Below are positions 9,478-19,593 of a stretch of 62,260 nt of DNA, piece by piece. The stretch is from assembly GCA_025355165.1 (NCBI GenBank), contig JANYAD010000206.1:1-62260 (forward strand), read 5' to 3'. This DNA comes from Gammaproteobacteria bacterium. Its GTDB lineage: Bacteria > Pseudomonadota > Gammaproteobacteria > Steroidobacterales > Steroidobacteraceae. Position 1 is the stretch's first letter. The number at the start of each line of letters is the position of its first letter. A program made the position numbers and the translations under genes. The notes beneath the pieces were generated by a model. The model was not told where the DNA came from and searched no databases. It saw only the letters and a program-made list of their open reading frames with translations.

Positions 9478-9753
9478 ATGGACAAAGATACCGTGCGCGA
9501 GCGGCTCGCCAAGCTGCACGCGGAATTGGCCGATGCGCATCGTGAAGACCCGGCGAAGCGGCAAGCGCTGGGTGAAGTTCTTCCAGACGTCAAACGCATC
9601 GCGGATGAGCCGCCAGGCGATAAAGACGCTTCCATCGACAACACGCTGCCGAACCGCCTGGAAAGAATTGCGGTGCAATTCGAGGTGGAGCATCCGAAAC
9701 TGGCCGCGAGCGCGCGCCAGCTGATCGACTTGCTGGCCGAAGTCGGTATCTAG
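9478..9753 (+). CDS. DUF4404 family protein
   Basis: A 91-residue cytosolic protein of the DUF4404 family: an N-terminal helix with RERLAKLHAELA, a middle LGEVLPDVKRI segment, and a final helical block FEVEHPKLAASARQLIDLLAEVGI. ATG 9478 has GAAGGA about 8 bases upstream, so it is preferred to the longer frame from 9367 that overlaps rlmJ. Function is unknown. It is probably cotranscribed with rlmJ. Confidence 0.85.
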   Translation: MDKDTVRERLAKLHAELADAHREDPAKRQALGEVLPDVKRIADEPPGDKDASIDNTLPNRLERIAVQFEVEHPKLAASARQLIDLLAEVGI

Positions 9754-9770
9754 CAAGCGCTCCGCAGAGC

Positions 9771-10469
9771 CTAGCGCATCCAGAGGATTGAATTGCCGAC
9801 CTGCGCGGCGATTTGCTCGATCTCGCTGAGGCTGACGCTTTGATCGCGCATCAGCACCGCGATGCTGCCGTGGCCCGCAATAGGGACAATGGTGCCGCGA
9901 TAGCCGTGCTCATCGAAATCCGTCGCACCGCGGACGTTCTCATGTTCAAGCACCATCACCGTCACCGCCCCTGAGGGCCTCTGCACCACCAAGTGCGGCA
10001 CCATGTGCCCTCGGAAGCGACAACGTTGGGCATAACTGACGATGCCAGCGGCCGGTTTGAGGCGCATGTCTGCGCTCTGCAGTACGGCGTCCAATTCCGC
10101 GCCGGGCACCGCTTCGAGCGTGTGCCATGCATCCGGCTCTCCCGCCATGTGGGCGAGCACATCGGCGGCGAGACTCCTCTGCGGCAGGGACAGCCAGATC
10201 ACTGCCGCCATACCCACGCCCAAGAGCACACTGGCCGCAATCGCCATCCAATGCCGCGGCGGCGAGGCCGCCTTTCGGGCAAACGACAGCACAGGGGCTG
10301 AAGGTGCCACATCCACGGAGAGTGCGCGTTTAAGACGCGACTCGAACCGCAAGAGCCTCTCGGTGAACGCGCGGCACTCCGGACACGCCGCGAGATGCGC
10401 TTGCAGCTCGGGATCCGCATCGTGGGGATCGGCCAGGATCGACGAACGATAGCGCGTATGGTCCGTCAT
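9771..10469 (-). CDS. Membrane-bound zinc anti-sigma factor (DUF3379-like)
   Basis: A 232-residue protein whose N-terminal cytosolic part carries the zinc anti-sigma signature HxxxCxxC (His25, Cys29, Cys32). A single transmembrane helix follows (about 74-96, MAIAASVLLGVGMAAVIWLSL region). The C-terminal domain of about 135 residues is predicted periplasmic. It overlaps the preceding ECF sigma gene by 4 bases (ATGA), so the two are translationally coupled. The expected role is to hold that sigma factor at the membrane until an envelope signal arrives. The signal is unknown. Confidence 0.85.
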   Translation of the reverse strand: MTDHTRYRSSILADPHDADPELQAHLAACPECRAFTERLLRFESRLKRALSVDVAPSAPVLSFARKAASPPRHWMAIAASVLLGVGMAAVIWLSLPQRSLAADVLAHMAGEPDAWHTLEAVPGAELDAVLQSADMRLKPAAGIVSYAQRCRFRGHMVPHLVVQRPSGAVTVMVLEHENVRGATDFDEHGYRGTIVPIAGHGSIAVLMRDQSVSLSEIEQIAAQVGNSILWMR

Positions 10470-10993
10470 TCTTGCGGGTCCAAGGCCGTATCTTCCGCGC
10501 ACGCCTCGCGCAGCTTCTTACGGGCGCGAAAAAGGCGGGTCAGCACGGCGGGGCCGGACAAATTGAGTTCGCTGGCGATCTCGGCGGTGGAATATCCCAT
10601 CAACACCTGCAAAACCAGGGGCTCGCGATATTCATCGGGCAGTTTCAGCACAGCGGCACGCAGATCGCGCAAATCATGATCCTCTCCGGCGGCTAACAGG
10701 GGTTCCTCTCGGGCCACCAACTCATCCACGTCCACCGTCACCAAGCGCTTGCGTTCGAAGGTGCGCGCGTACTCGCGCCGGATGATGGTCAGCAGCCAGG
10801 GCTTGGTCGCTTTCTCATCCAGGATCGAGTCCTGGGCTTTCCAGGCCCGCAGCATGCTTTCCTGCACCACGTCCTCAGCCACGGCCCGGTCGCGGGACAG
10901 CCAAAAAGCAAATCGCAGCAGATCCGGTCGCAGCGCTTGGCAAAGCGCCTGAAACCGGGCGCGTCTTGGATTTCCGCCGACCTCATCGTTCAT
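10466..10993 (-). CDS. ECF RNA polymerase sigma factor
   Basis: A 175-residue sigma-70 family ECF factor. Region 2 contains LRFAFWLSRDRAVAEDVVQESMLRAWKA. Region 4 contains LPDEYREPLVLQVLMGYSTAEIASELNLS, a helix-turn-helix for -35 recognition. ATG 10993 is chosen because the upstream frame to 11131 is not conserved. The downstream overlapping gene is its membrane anti-sigma factor, so the pair should respond to an envelope stress. I could not find a clear autoregulatory promoter. Confidence 0.93.
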   Translation of the reverse strand: MNDEVGGNPRRARFQALCQALRPDLLRFAFWLSRDRAVAEDVVQESMLRAWKAQDSILDEKATKPWLLTIIRREYARTFERKRLVTVDVDELVAREEPLLAAGEDHDLRDLRAAVLKLPDEYREPLVLQVLMGYSTAEIASELNLSGPAVLTRLFRARKKLREACAEDTALDPQE

Positions 10994-10999
10994 GTATAA

Positions 11000-12975
<1,976 letters not shown>

Positions 12976-12985
12976 GAGTCGGCGG

Positions 12986-14335
12986 TCAGCGCATCGTGAC
13001 CAGTTCTTCCGCGCTGGTAGGATGGATGGCCACTGTGTCGTCGAAATCAGCCTTGGTGGCGCCCATGCGTATCGCCACGGCGAAGCCCTGCAGCATCTCA
13101 TCGGCGCCTGTGCCCAGTATGTGGCAGCCCACGATGCGCTGCTCGGAACCGACGCAAACCAATTTCATGTCGGTGTGAGTTTTGCGGCTGGTCATGGCGT
13201 GATACATCGGCGTGAAATCCGCGACGTACACTTTCACGGCATCGCCGTACTGCGCGCGGGCTTCCGCCTCGCTCATTCCCACCGTGCCGATGGGCGGGTG
13301 GGTGAAAATCACGGTCGGAATCAGGTTGTAATCAAGATGCCGTTCCGGCTTGGCGCCGAAAAGCCGGTCGCTCAAGCGCCGGCCTGCCGCGATCGCCACC
13401 GGCGTAAGCGCCGCCCGACCCGTGACATCGCCGATCGCGTACACGCCGGCCACATTGGTGTTTTGAAAAGCGTCGGTGACGATGTAGCTGCTGGGGTCGA
13501 GCGCCACGCCGGCCTTTTGCACATCGAGCCCGGCCAAGTTCGCATCGCGCCCTATGGCCCACAGCAGGCAATCGAACCCGGCAAATTCACGTCCGTCTTC
13601 GGCGACCAAGGTTTTCTGGCCTGAAACATCGCTCACGGCGGCCAGCACCACGTGTTCGTGAATGATCATGCCAAGCGCCCGCACTTCCCGCATCAAGGAC
13701 TTGCCGAGCATCGCATCGAAATTGGTCAACAGGCGGTCCCTGCGCACGAACTGCTGCACTTCACTGCCGAGCTCCCTGAACGAGGCTGCCAACTCGCAGG
13801 CGATGTAGCCGCTGCCCACGACCGCCACGCGTTGAGGGCGCGAGGGGAGTTCAAAAAAGCCGTCCGAAGTGATGCCCAATTCTGCGCCCGGCAACCCGGG
13901 CAGCGTCGGCCTGCCGCCCGTGGCAATCACGATATGCCGAGCGCTCAAGCGCTGCCCCTTCACCTCCACCGTGCCGGCGTCCACGAAGCGCGCGGCCCCT
14001 CGCACGTACACCACGCCTTTGGCGGCAAGATTGCGTTCGTAGATGCCGTTCAATCGCAGTACATAGGCGTCGCGCTTGCGCTTCAAGTGCGCCCAATCCA
14101 CTTCGCCCACTTTCACATCAAAACCGTAGTCTTTCGCATCGTGCACGCTCAAGCCGACGCCCGCCGCATTCCACATGATTTTCTTCGGCACGCAGCCCAC
14201 ATTGACGCAGGTGCCGCCCAAGCGCTGCGGCTCGATGACGGCTGTTTTGGCGCCGTATTCGGCCGCACGCTGTGCGCAGGCAAGTCCGCCGCTGCCACCG
14301 CCGATGCTGATGAGATCGAAAGTTTGCTCCGACAC
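12986..14335 (-). CDS. gor: Glutathione-disulfide reductase
   Basis: FAD-dependent NADPH reductase of oxidised glutathione. It has 449 residues from GTG 14335 (AAGGA lies 13 bases upstream). The FAD-binding motif is [17 protein letters not shown] and the redox-active disulfide is [13 protein letters not shown]. The NADPH loop [14 protein letters not shown] is followed by FVRRDRLL, whose arginines select NADPH. The catalytic His-Glu pair lies at the C-terminus ([12 protein letters not shown]). Divergent from prlC across a 107-base gap that should hold both promoters. Confidence 0.95.
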   Translation of the reverse strand: MSEQTFDLISIGGGSGGLACAQRAAEYGAKTAVIEPQRLGGTCVNVGCVPKKIMWNAAGVGLSVHDAKDYGFDVKVGEVDWAHLKRKRDAYVLRLNGIYERNLAAKGVVYVRGAARFVDAGTVEVKGQRLSARHIVIATGGRPTLPGLPGAELGITSDGFFELPSRPQRVAVVGSGYIACELAASFRELGSEVQQFVRRDRLLTNFDAMLGKSLMREVRALGMIIHEHVVLAAVSDVSGQKTLVAEDGREFAGFDCLLWAIGRDANLAGLDVQKAGVALDPSSYIVTDAFQNTNVAGVYAIGDVTGRAALTPVAIAAGRRLSDRLFGAKPERHLDYNLIPTVIFTHPPIGTVGMSEAEARAQYGDAVKVYVADFTPMYHAMTSRKTHTDMKLVCVGSEQRIVGCHILGTGADEMLQGFAVAIRMGATKADFDDTVAIHPTSAEELVTMR

Positions 14336-14428
14336 GGTCAAATTCGTCCTTACAAGCGCGGGCTGTGAACACGCATGATACGTGTTCGCGGACGCCCCCG
14401 CGCCTGAGCCGAAAAGGTGAGCGGGTCT

Positions 14429-14436
14429 GGTAGAAT
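14429..14436 (+). promoter_or_regulatory. Extended -10 promoter element for prlC
   Basis: TGG-TAGAAT matches an extended -10 element (TGn then 5 of 6 bases of TATAAT). No good -35 box lies 16-18 bases upstream, as is usual for extended -10 promoters. A start site about 7 bases downstream would fall on or next to the prlC GTG at 14443, which implies a leaderless or nearly leaderless mRNA. No Shine-Dalgarno sequence is present to argue against this. Confidence 0.4.
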
Positions 14437-14442
14437 TGCGAG

Positions 14443-16461
14443 GTGAACAATCCACTCTTGTCCTTAGACCCACTGCCTGATTTCGGCCGCATCGAGGCGA
14501 GCCATGCTCGGCCGGCGCTGGAGCTGGTACTGGCGCAGAATCGAGCGCGCCTTGCGCAGCTCACGGCGCAGGTGAATCCGACTTTCGCTTCGCTGGTGGC
14601 ACCGGTGGAGGAATTGAGCTACCGCTTGAGCCGGGTCTTCAGCCCGATTTCTCACTTAAATGCAGTGGCGAATTCGGCGCAGATGCGCGAGGCCTATAAC
14701 GAATGCGTGCCGCTGCTCACCGAGTATTCTTCCGAATTGGGCCAAAACGCCGCCTTGCAGGCCGGCTATGCCCACATTCTGAAAAACGAAGGACCCACGC
14801 TCGACCCGGCGCAACGCAAACTCTTGGAGAACGCGCTGCGCGATTTCCGATTGGCGGGCGTGGATCTGCTGCCAGAGGAGAAAAATCGGTATCGCGAAGT
14901 GGCGCAGCGATTGGCGCACTTGGCAACGAAGTTCTCGGAGAATGTGCTCGATGCGGGCCGCGCTTACACCCGCAGGGTCACGAACAGCGTCGAGCTTGCG
15001 GGCCTGCCCAACAATGCCATCGACCGAGCCGCGGCCGATGCTCGCGAGGCCAAGCAAGCCGGCTGGCTGTTCAAACTCGATCAACCCACCTATATGACCA
15101 TCATGGCCACCGCCGAGAACGAACAGCTGCGCCGGGACATTTACGAAGCCTGGATCACGCGCGCTTCGGAACTCGGTCCGAGCGGCGGACGCTTCGATAA
15201 CTACGCCGTCATCGAGCAGCTGCTGCCGCTGCGCGACGAACTCGCCAAACTGCTGCAGTTCGAGAACTTCGCCGACTACGCGCTCGCCACGCGCATGGCA
15301 AAGAGCAGCAAGCAAGTGCTCGCCTTCCTGGACGATTTGGCGCGACGCTGCAGGCCGGCGGCGCGAGAGGAGTTCTTGGCTTTGGAGGAGTTCGCGGGCC
15401 GCAAGCTCAATGCCTGGGACGTAACCTATTACAGCGAGCGTCTGCAAGAGAGCCGTTACAAGGTATCGCAAGAGGCGCTGCGCCCTTATTTTCCTCTCCC
15501 CAAAGTGTTGGACGGTGTGTTTGCACTGACGCAGCGCCTGTACGGTGTCACCGTGCGGCCGCGCAACGATGTCAGCGTCTGGCATCCGAGTGTGCGTTTC
15601 TATGATCTGCTCGACAAGGATGAGAACGTCGTCGCCGGCTTCTTTCTCGATCCCTATTCACGCGGCGAAAAGCGCAGCGGTGCCTGGATGGACGAATGCG
15701 TGGTAGCCAAGGCCTTGCCCTCGGGCACCGCGCTGCCCATCGCCCAGCTGGTATGCAATTTCACGGCCCCGGTCGGCGCGTACCCCTCCCAGCTCACCCA
15801 CGACGAGGTCATCACGCTGTTTCACGAATTCGGGCACGGGCTGCATCACATGCTGACCCGGGTTGCCTACCCCAGCATTGCCGGAATCAACGGCGTCGCT
15901 TGGGATGCGGTGGAGTTGCCGAGTCAGTTCATGGAGAATTTCGTCTGGCGAGCCGAGGTGCTGCCGCTGATTTCCGCGCACATCGACACCGGGGAGCCCC
16001 TGCCGGCCGACATGCTGCAACGTCTGCTCGGTACGCGAACTTTCAATGCCGCGCTCGACACACTGCGGCAAATCGAACTCGCCACGTTCGATTTTGAATT
16101 GCACGCAAACTTCGACCCCAAGGTTGGAGCGAACGTCGCCGAGATTCTGGCAGCCGTGCGCCAGCGCGTAGCGGTCGTGCCGCCCGCAGCGTTCAATCGA
16201 ATGCCGGCGAGCTTCGCCCACATATTTTCAGGCGGCTATGCCGCAGGTTATTACAGCTACAAATGGGCTGAGGTGCTGGCGGCCGATGCCTTCGAAGCGT
16301 TTGAGGAGGCGGGCGTCTTCGACGCAAAGACCGCTGCGCGGTTTTGTGAATCCATCTTGGCTCGCGGCGGCAGCGTTGATGCCATGGATGCCTTCGTTCG
16401 GTTTCGCGGGCGCCATCCCGACGTGCGCCCGCTGCTCAAGCAAACCGGAATCGCTGCTTGA
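14443..16461 (+). CDS. prlC: Oligopeptidase A (M3 metallopeptidase)
   Basis: Cytosolic zinc peptidase of the thimet oligopeptidase family that degrades short peptides, including signal-peptide fragments. It has 672 residues. The zinc motif HEFGHGLHH lies near residue 463, with the third ligand in NFVWRAEVL downstream. The N-terminus ([22 protein letters not shown]) and the C-terminal [23 protein letters not shown] block are typical. It starts at GTG 14443, with an extended -10 box directly upstream. The downstream SH3 gene overlaps by 4 bases. Confidence 0.96.
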   Translation: MNNPLLSLDPLPDFGRIEASHARPALELVLAQNRARLAQLTAQVNPTFASLVAPVEELSYRLSRVFSPISHLNAVANSAQMREAYNECVPLLTEYSSELGQNAALQAGYAHILKNEGPTLDPAQRKLLENALRDFRLAGVDLLPEEKNRYREVAQRLAHLATKFSENVLDAGRAYTRRVTNSVELAGLPNNAIDRAAADAREAKQAGWLFKLDQPTYMTIMATAENEQLRRDIYEAWITRASELGPSGGRFDNYAVIEQLLPLRDELAKLLQFENFADYALATRMAKSSKQVLAFLDDLARRCRPAAREEFLALEEFAGRKLNAWDVTYYSERLQESRYKVSQEALRPYFPLPKVLDGVFALTQRLYGVTVRPRNDVSVWHPSVRFYDLLDKDENVVAGFFLDPYSRGEKRSGAWMDECVVAKALPSGTALPIAQLVCNFTAPVGAYPSQLTHDEVITLFHEFGHGLHHMLTRVAYPSIAGINGVAWDAVELPSQFMENFVWRAEVLPLISAHIDTGEPLPADMLQRLLGTRTFNAALDTLRQIELATFDFELHANFDPKVGANVAEILAAVRQRVAVVPPAAFNRMPASFAHIFSGGYAAGYYSYKWAEVLAADAFEAFEEAGVFDAKTAARFCESILARGGSVDAMDAFVRFRGRHPDVRPLLKQTGIAA

Positions 16462-17054
16462 AGAGGTGGGCCGCCCTGCTGCTGGCACTGCTGGCGGCAA
16501 GGGGCGCTGCCGCGGCGACCGCTTATGTCAGCGACGAGTTGGTGCTCGGTGTGTATGCCGAGGAGAACAACCAAGGACAACGATTGGCCACCCTGCATTC
16601 GGGCGCCCGCGTTGAAACGCTGCTGCAAAACGGAGATTTCACGCAAGTTCGCCTGACCGACGGCACCACCGGTTGGGTGAGGTCGGCTTTTCTCATCACC
16701 AAGGAGCCCGCGGTGGTTCGGGTCAAGCAGCTCGAAGAGGAACTCGATCGCACGCGCGCCACGACGCCCGCTTTGGCTGAAGCGGCGGCGCGCAGCGAGG
16801 TCGAGCGGCTGAAGCAAGAACTGGCATCCAAGCAAAGCGAGTTGGACGCGGCGCGCTCCGGTACGGCTATCATCGCTACGCCGGACGCCGGGACGGCCCC
16901 GACGGCACCCATGCTCCCTCAAATTTCGGCAAGCCGTTGGGCTGAGATCGCAGTCATCGCCACGGCGATCGGTTTGGGCTGCGGATTTTGGCTTGGCTAT
17001 GCGAGCCTGGCGCGACGCATACGCCGCAAGTTCGGCGGCCTCAAGGTTTACTAG
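16458..17054 (+). CDS. Membrane-anchored bacterial SH3 domain protein (TIGR04211-like)
   Basis: A 198-residue envelope protein. A signal peptide (about 1-19, ending ARGAAA) precedes an SH3b domain (about 23-85: VSDELVLGVY, GARVETLLQNGDFTQVRLTDGTTGWV). A coiled coil follows (90-135, rich in KQLEEELDRTR and EVERLKQELASKQSEL). A C-terminal transmembrane helix (about 160-185) and a basic tail RRIRRKFGG end it. This layout matches the TIGR04211/YgiM family; the exact role is unknown. It uses a TTG start overlapping the prlC stop, so it is probably translationally coupled. Confidence 0.85.
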   Translation: MKRWAALLLALLAARGAAAATAYVSDELVLGVYAEENNQGQRLATLHSGARVETLLQNGDFTQVRLTDGTTGWVRSAFLITKEPAVVRVKQLEEELDRTRATTPALAEAAARSEVERLKQELASKQSELDAARSGTAIIATPDAGTAPTAPMLPQISASRWAEIAVIATAIGLGCGFWLGYASLARRIRRKFGGLKVY

Positions 17055-17165
17055 AGCAGGGTATTACTACCTTTGCCGTTTGGATTGACTTAATACTGTG
17101 AGCTACGTCCACAAGGAGAAGCACGTCCGTAGCGCGCACCGCGCCGAAGGCCTAAACTCCTCGTG

Positions 17166-18161
17166 ATGTACGATCTCAGACGTAACGACTACGACGTTGC
17201 GAACTCCGTTCAAGTGAGCTCTACCGTCGCGGTCGCGGCGGCCGTCCGTGAACTTTTTACAAGCGTCTGGCCGGCGGCACTCTTCGACAAGGTCGCGATC
17301 GCCTTCGACGATTTCGACAAGCTATTTACCGGCCGTATGGCCGGCTATCACGGTGTCGACACTCTTTATCACGATCGCCAGCACTCGCTCGACATGACGT
17401 TGGCCATGGCGCGTCTGTTGGTTGGCTATGAGCGCCACGTCGAGAGCCGCATGCGCTTCGGCGCCGATCGGGTGGTCATGGCGTTGGTCACCTCGCTGTT
17501 TCATGACGCCGGCTACATCCGTGAATTCAATGACCGGCTACACAGCAATGGCGCCGAGTTCACGCTGTATCACGTGACGCGCAGCGCGCGTTTTCTGGCG
17601 CGCTATCTGCCGAGCATCGGCCTCGAAACGTGGGTGCCTGTGGCGACCCGAATCGTGCATTTCACCGGATACGAGATCAAGCTCAACATGATTCAGCTTG
17701 CCGACCCGAAGGATCGCAAGCTGGGACATCTGCTAGGCACCGCCGATTTGATCGCCCAGATGGCAGACCGCTGCTATCTGGAGAAATGCCGCGATCGTCT
17801 CTACCCCGAGTTCGTGTTGGGCGGAGTTGCCGCCACCACGGATGTGGATGGCTCCTTGCGCGTTCGCTACAGTTCGGGACTCGACCTTTTGCGCCAGACG
17901 CCGAAGTTCGTGCGTGAGACCTTCGTCGCGCGTCTGGAAGGCGAATTCGAGCACGCCTATCGCTATTTGGAATGTTTGTTCGGCGGAAAAAATCCCTACC
18001 TTGAGGCCATCGAACGTAACGTAGGCTACCTGCACCGCGTCTTGCGCACCGAGCGCTGGCCCATGCTGCGGCGCAATCCGCCTCTGTTTACCACAGCGGA
18101 CACGCAAATCGGCCACGTCCGCGGTTTGATGCTCGATCGGCTCAAGGAGCTCTGGGCGTAA
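17166..18161 (+). CDS. HD-domain metal-dependent phosphohydrolase
   Basis: A 331-residue cytosolic protein of the HD superfamily. The first metal-binding histidine region is YHDRQHSLDMTLAMA (about residue 70) and the HD motif is LFHDAGYI (about 115). Further conserved histidines follow in ATRIVHFTGYE and the LLGTADLIAQMADR block. This pattern resembles PDE-type HD proteins, but the HD-GYP signature is not present, so a c-di-GMP phosphodiesterase function cannot be claimed. ATG 17166 is used; a GTG lies one codon earlier. The 17055-17162 gap upstream has no clear promoter. Confidence 0.85.
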   Translation: MYDLRRNDYDVANSVQVSSTVAVAAAVRELFTSVWPAALFDKVAIAFDDFDKLFTGRMAGYHGVDTLYHDRQHSLDMTLAMARLLVGYERHVESRMRFGADRVVMALVTSLFHDAGYIREFNDRLHSNGAEFTLYHVTRSARFLARYLPSIGLETWVPVATRIVHFTGYEIKLNMIQLADPKDRKLGHLLGTADLIAQMADRCYLEKCRDRLYPEFVLGGVAATTDVDGSLRVRYSSGLDLLRQTPKFVRETFVARLEGEFEHAYRYLECLFGGKNPYLEAIERNVGYLHRVLRTERWPMLRRNPPLFTTADTQIGHVRGLMLDRLKELWA

Positions 18162-18179
18162 AAGCCTCGGTCGTTATCC

Positions 18180-18854
18180 TCACGGCAGATCGATGCGCGC
18201 CACGAAGCGGGCGTACAGTGCCTCGAGGCGATTTAGCACGGCTTGCTTGCCCTGAAGCGGCGCGTTCAAGATGGCATTGCGTAGCACGGCCAGGGTCAAA
18301 AGCCGCCGCGAGTTGTCGGCAATCGGGGCGAAACTCAGATGCCAGGGCTCGGCTTGGACGCCGGAACGCTCGCCCCGGTAGGGTCGAAAGAATCCAAAGC
18401 GCGGCGCATGAAGTTCCAACCACCGATCGAGCGCCGCGAAGGGACCCCCGGTTGCGAATTCATCGCGCTCGAGCTTGATCTGGTATCCCGGCGGGGAGGC
18501 GCTACGATCCACCACATCGAGGTCGGTGCCCCAGTGATGGCGGCTCGCCCCGGGCAGGGCCGACCACAGTAGGATTGCGTCAACCCGCTCTTGAGGGCTC
18601 ATGGTGCCGATGTCGAGGCGGGCGCCCGAGGCATCGAGCAGGGGTCGCTCGCCGCTGAACTTGCCGTTCCAGATGGCCAGCTGCCGATCAAAGCCACGAA
18701 AACCGCTCAGCGGCTCAAGATCGATACCGTCCGCGGCGGCCGCGCGGCGTAAATTGAGGAAGGGCGTAACCGTCTGGGCGTGCAACAGGCACTGAGGCGC
18801 CGCCAGCGAGAAGAGGTGGGTGGTTGCCCGCCCGGTCAGCTCTTCGTCGTTCAC
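18180..18854 (-). CDS. M15 family D-alanyl-D-alanine carboxypeptidase (VanY-like)
   Basis: A 224-residue zinc peptidase of family M15. The metal ligands are in SRHHWGTDLDVVD (His and Asp) and EPWHLSF (final His). GFRGFDRQLAIWNGKFSG near residue 50 is the usual SxRxxxxQxxL-type substrate block. M15B enzymes trim the terminal D-alanine of peptidoglycan stems. No evident signal peptide is present, so recycling of muropeptides in the cytosol or non-classical export are both possible. The start overlaps the stop of the FrnE-like gene by 4 bases; the two form an operon. Confidence 0.88.
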   Translation of the reverse strand: MNDEELTGRATTHLFSLAAPQCLLHAQTVTPFLNLRRAAAADGIDLEPLSGFRGFDRQLAIWNGKFSGERPLLDASGARLDIGTMSPQERVDAILLWSALPGASRHHWGTDLDVVDRSASPPGYQIKLERDEFATGGPFAALDRWLELHAPRFGFFRPYRGERSGVQAEPWHLSFAPIADNSRRLLTLAVLRNAILNAPLQGKQAVLNRLEALYARFVARIDLP

Positions 18855-19501
18855 GAAGCAATGTCTTTTTTGTGAGCAAATTCATACACTTGATCAAGGA
18901 CGTTGGCGAACGTGGCCACCTCCTGGGCGCCGGAAATAGTGTATTGGCCATCGAACACATAGGTCGGAACGCCGGTGATGCCCAACACCCCCGCATGACG
19001 CTCGGCAGCGAGTACCCCGTCCTGTCCCACTCTCAAGATCAGCGCATTGCGGGCCTCCGAGGTGTTGAGGCCGACATCGGCGCCCAGACGCACCAACTCA
19101 TCGGTGTCCGCGATATCGCAGCCCTCCTCGAAGTAGGCCCGCATGATGCGATCCTTGAGGGCCGCTTGCAGGCCGCGGCGGGCGGCATGGGCGATGAGCA
19201 GGTGTGAACGGCGCGTATTGGGTACGCGGCCGATCAAATCGAAGCGAAAATGAATGCCGATGGCTTCCCCTTGGCGCTCAAGCTGCGCATGCGCCTGGTC
19301 CAGGCCCGCTGAGTCGGGCATCCGCGCCGCCATGAAAGTCTCCCGATCCACCCCCTCGAGGGGTACATCGGGGTTCAGTTCGAACGGGCGCCATACGATC
19401 ACCGGCTCGTATTGCGGTCGTGCCTCGACAGCAAGGTCGAAGCGCCGCTTTCCCAGGTAGCACCAGGGGCATACGGTGTCAGAATAAATATCAACCCGCA
19501 T
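18851..19501 (-). CDS. DsbA-family FrnE-like oxidoreductase
   Basis: A 216-residue cytosolic thioredoxin-fold protein with an early CPWC active site (Cys11-Cys14 in SDTVCPWCYLGK), an inserted helical domain, and the cis-proline GVPTYVF motif near the C-terminus. FrnE-type proteins act as disulfide oxidoreductases or 2-hydroxychromene-2-carboxylate isomerase relatives. It has no signal peptide. It shares an ATGA overlap with the downstream M15 peptidase and is divergent from the GGDEF-EAL gene. Confidence 0.9.
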   Translation of the reverse strand: MRVDIYSDTVCPWCYLGKRRFDLAVEARPQYEPVIVWRPFELNPDVPLEGVDRETFMAARMPDSAGLDQAHAQLERQGEAIGIHFRFDLIGRVPNTRRSHLLIAHAARRGLQAALKDRIMRAYFEEGCDIADTDELVRLGADVGLNTSEARNALILRVGQDGVLAAERHAGVLGITGVPTYVFDGQYTISGAQEVATFANVLDQVYEFAHKKDIAS

Positions 19502-19530
19502 TGAGTCGGTCCATCATTGATTGTAACCCG

Positions 19531-19557
19531 CCCCTTATGGGAGGTGGCCTTAAGGGG
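19531..19557 (+). promoter_or_regulatory. Leader hairpin with a GGA loop upstream of the GGDEF-EAL gene
   Basis: CCCCTTA (19531-19537) pairs perfectly with TAAGGGG (19551-19557) around a 13-base loop that contains GGGAGG. It ends 36 bases before the ATG at 19594. A GGA exposed in a hairpin loop is the known form of a CsrA/RsmA binding site, and csrA is in this window. It could equally be a DNA operator. There is no T-run, so it is not a terminator for this strand. Confidence 0.35.
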
Positions 19558-19593
19558 TATGATTATCGGCTAAGACTTAGGATCAAAACATCC

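Noticed and set aside
17166-18161. HD protein as a c-di-GMP phosphodiesterase
   Set aside because: The HD motif is present but the GYP signature is missing, so it is annotated only as an HD hydrolase.
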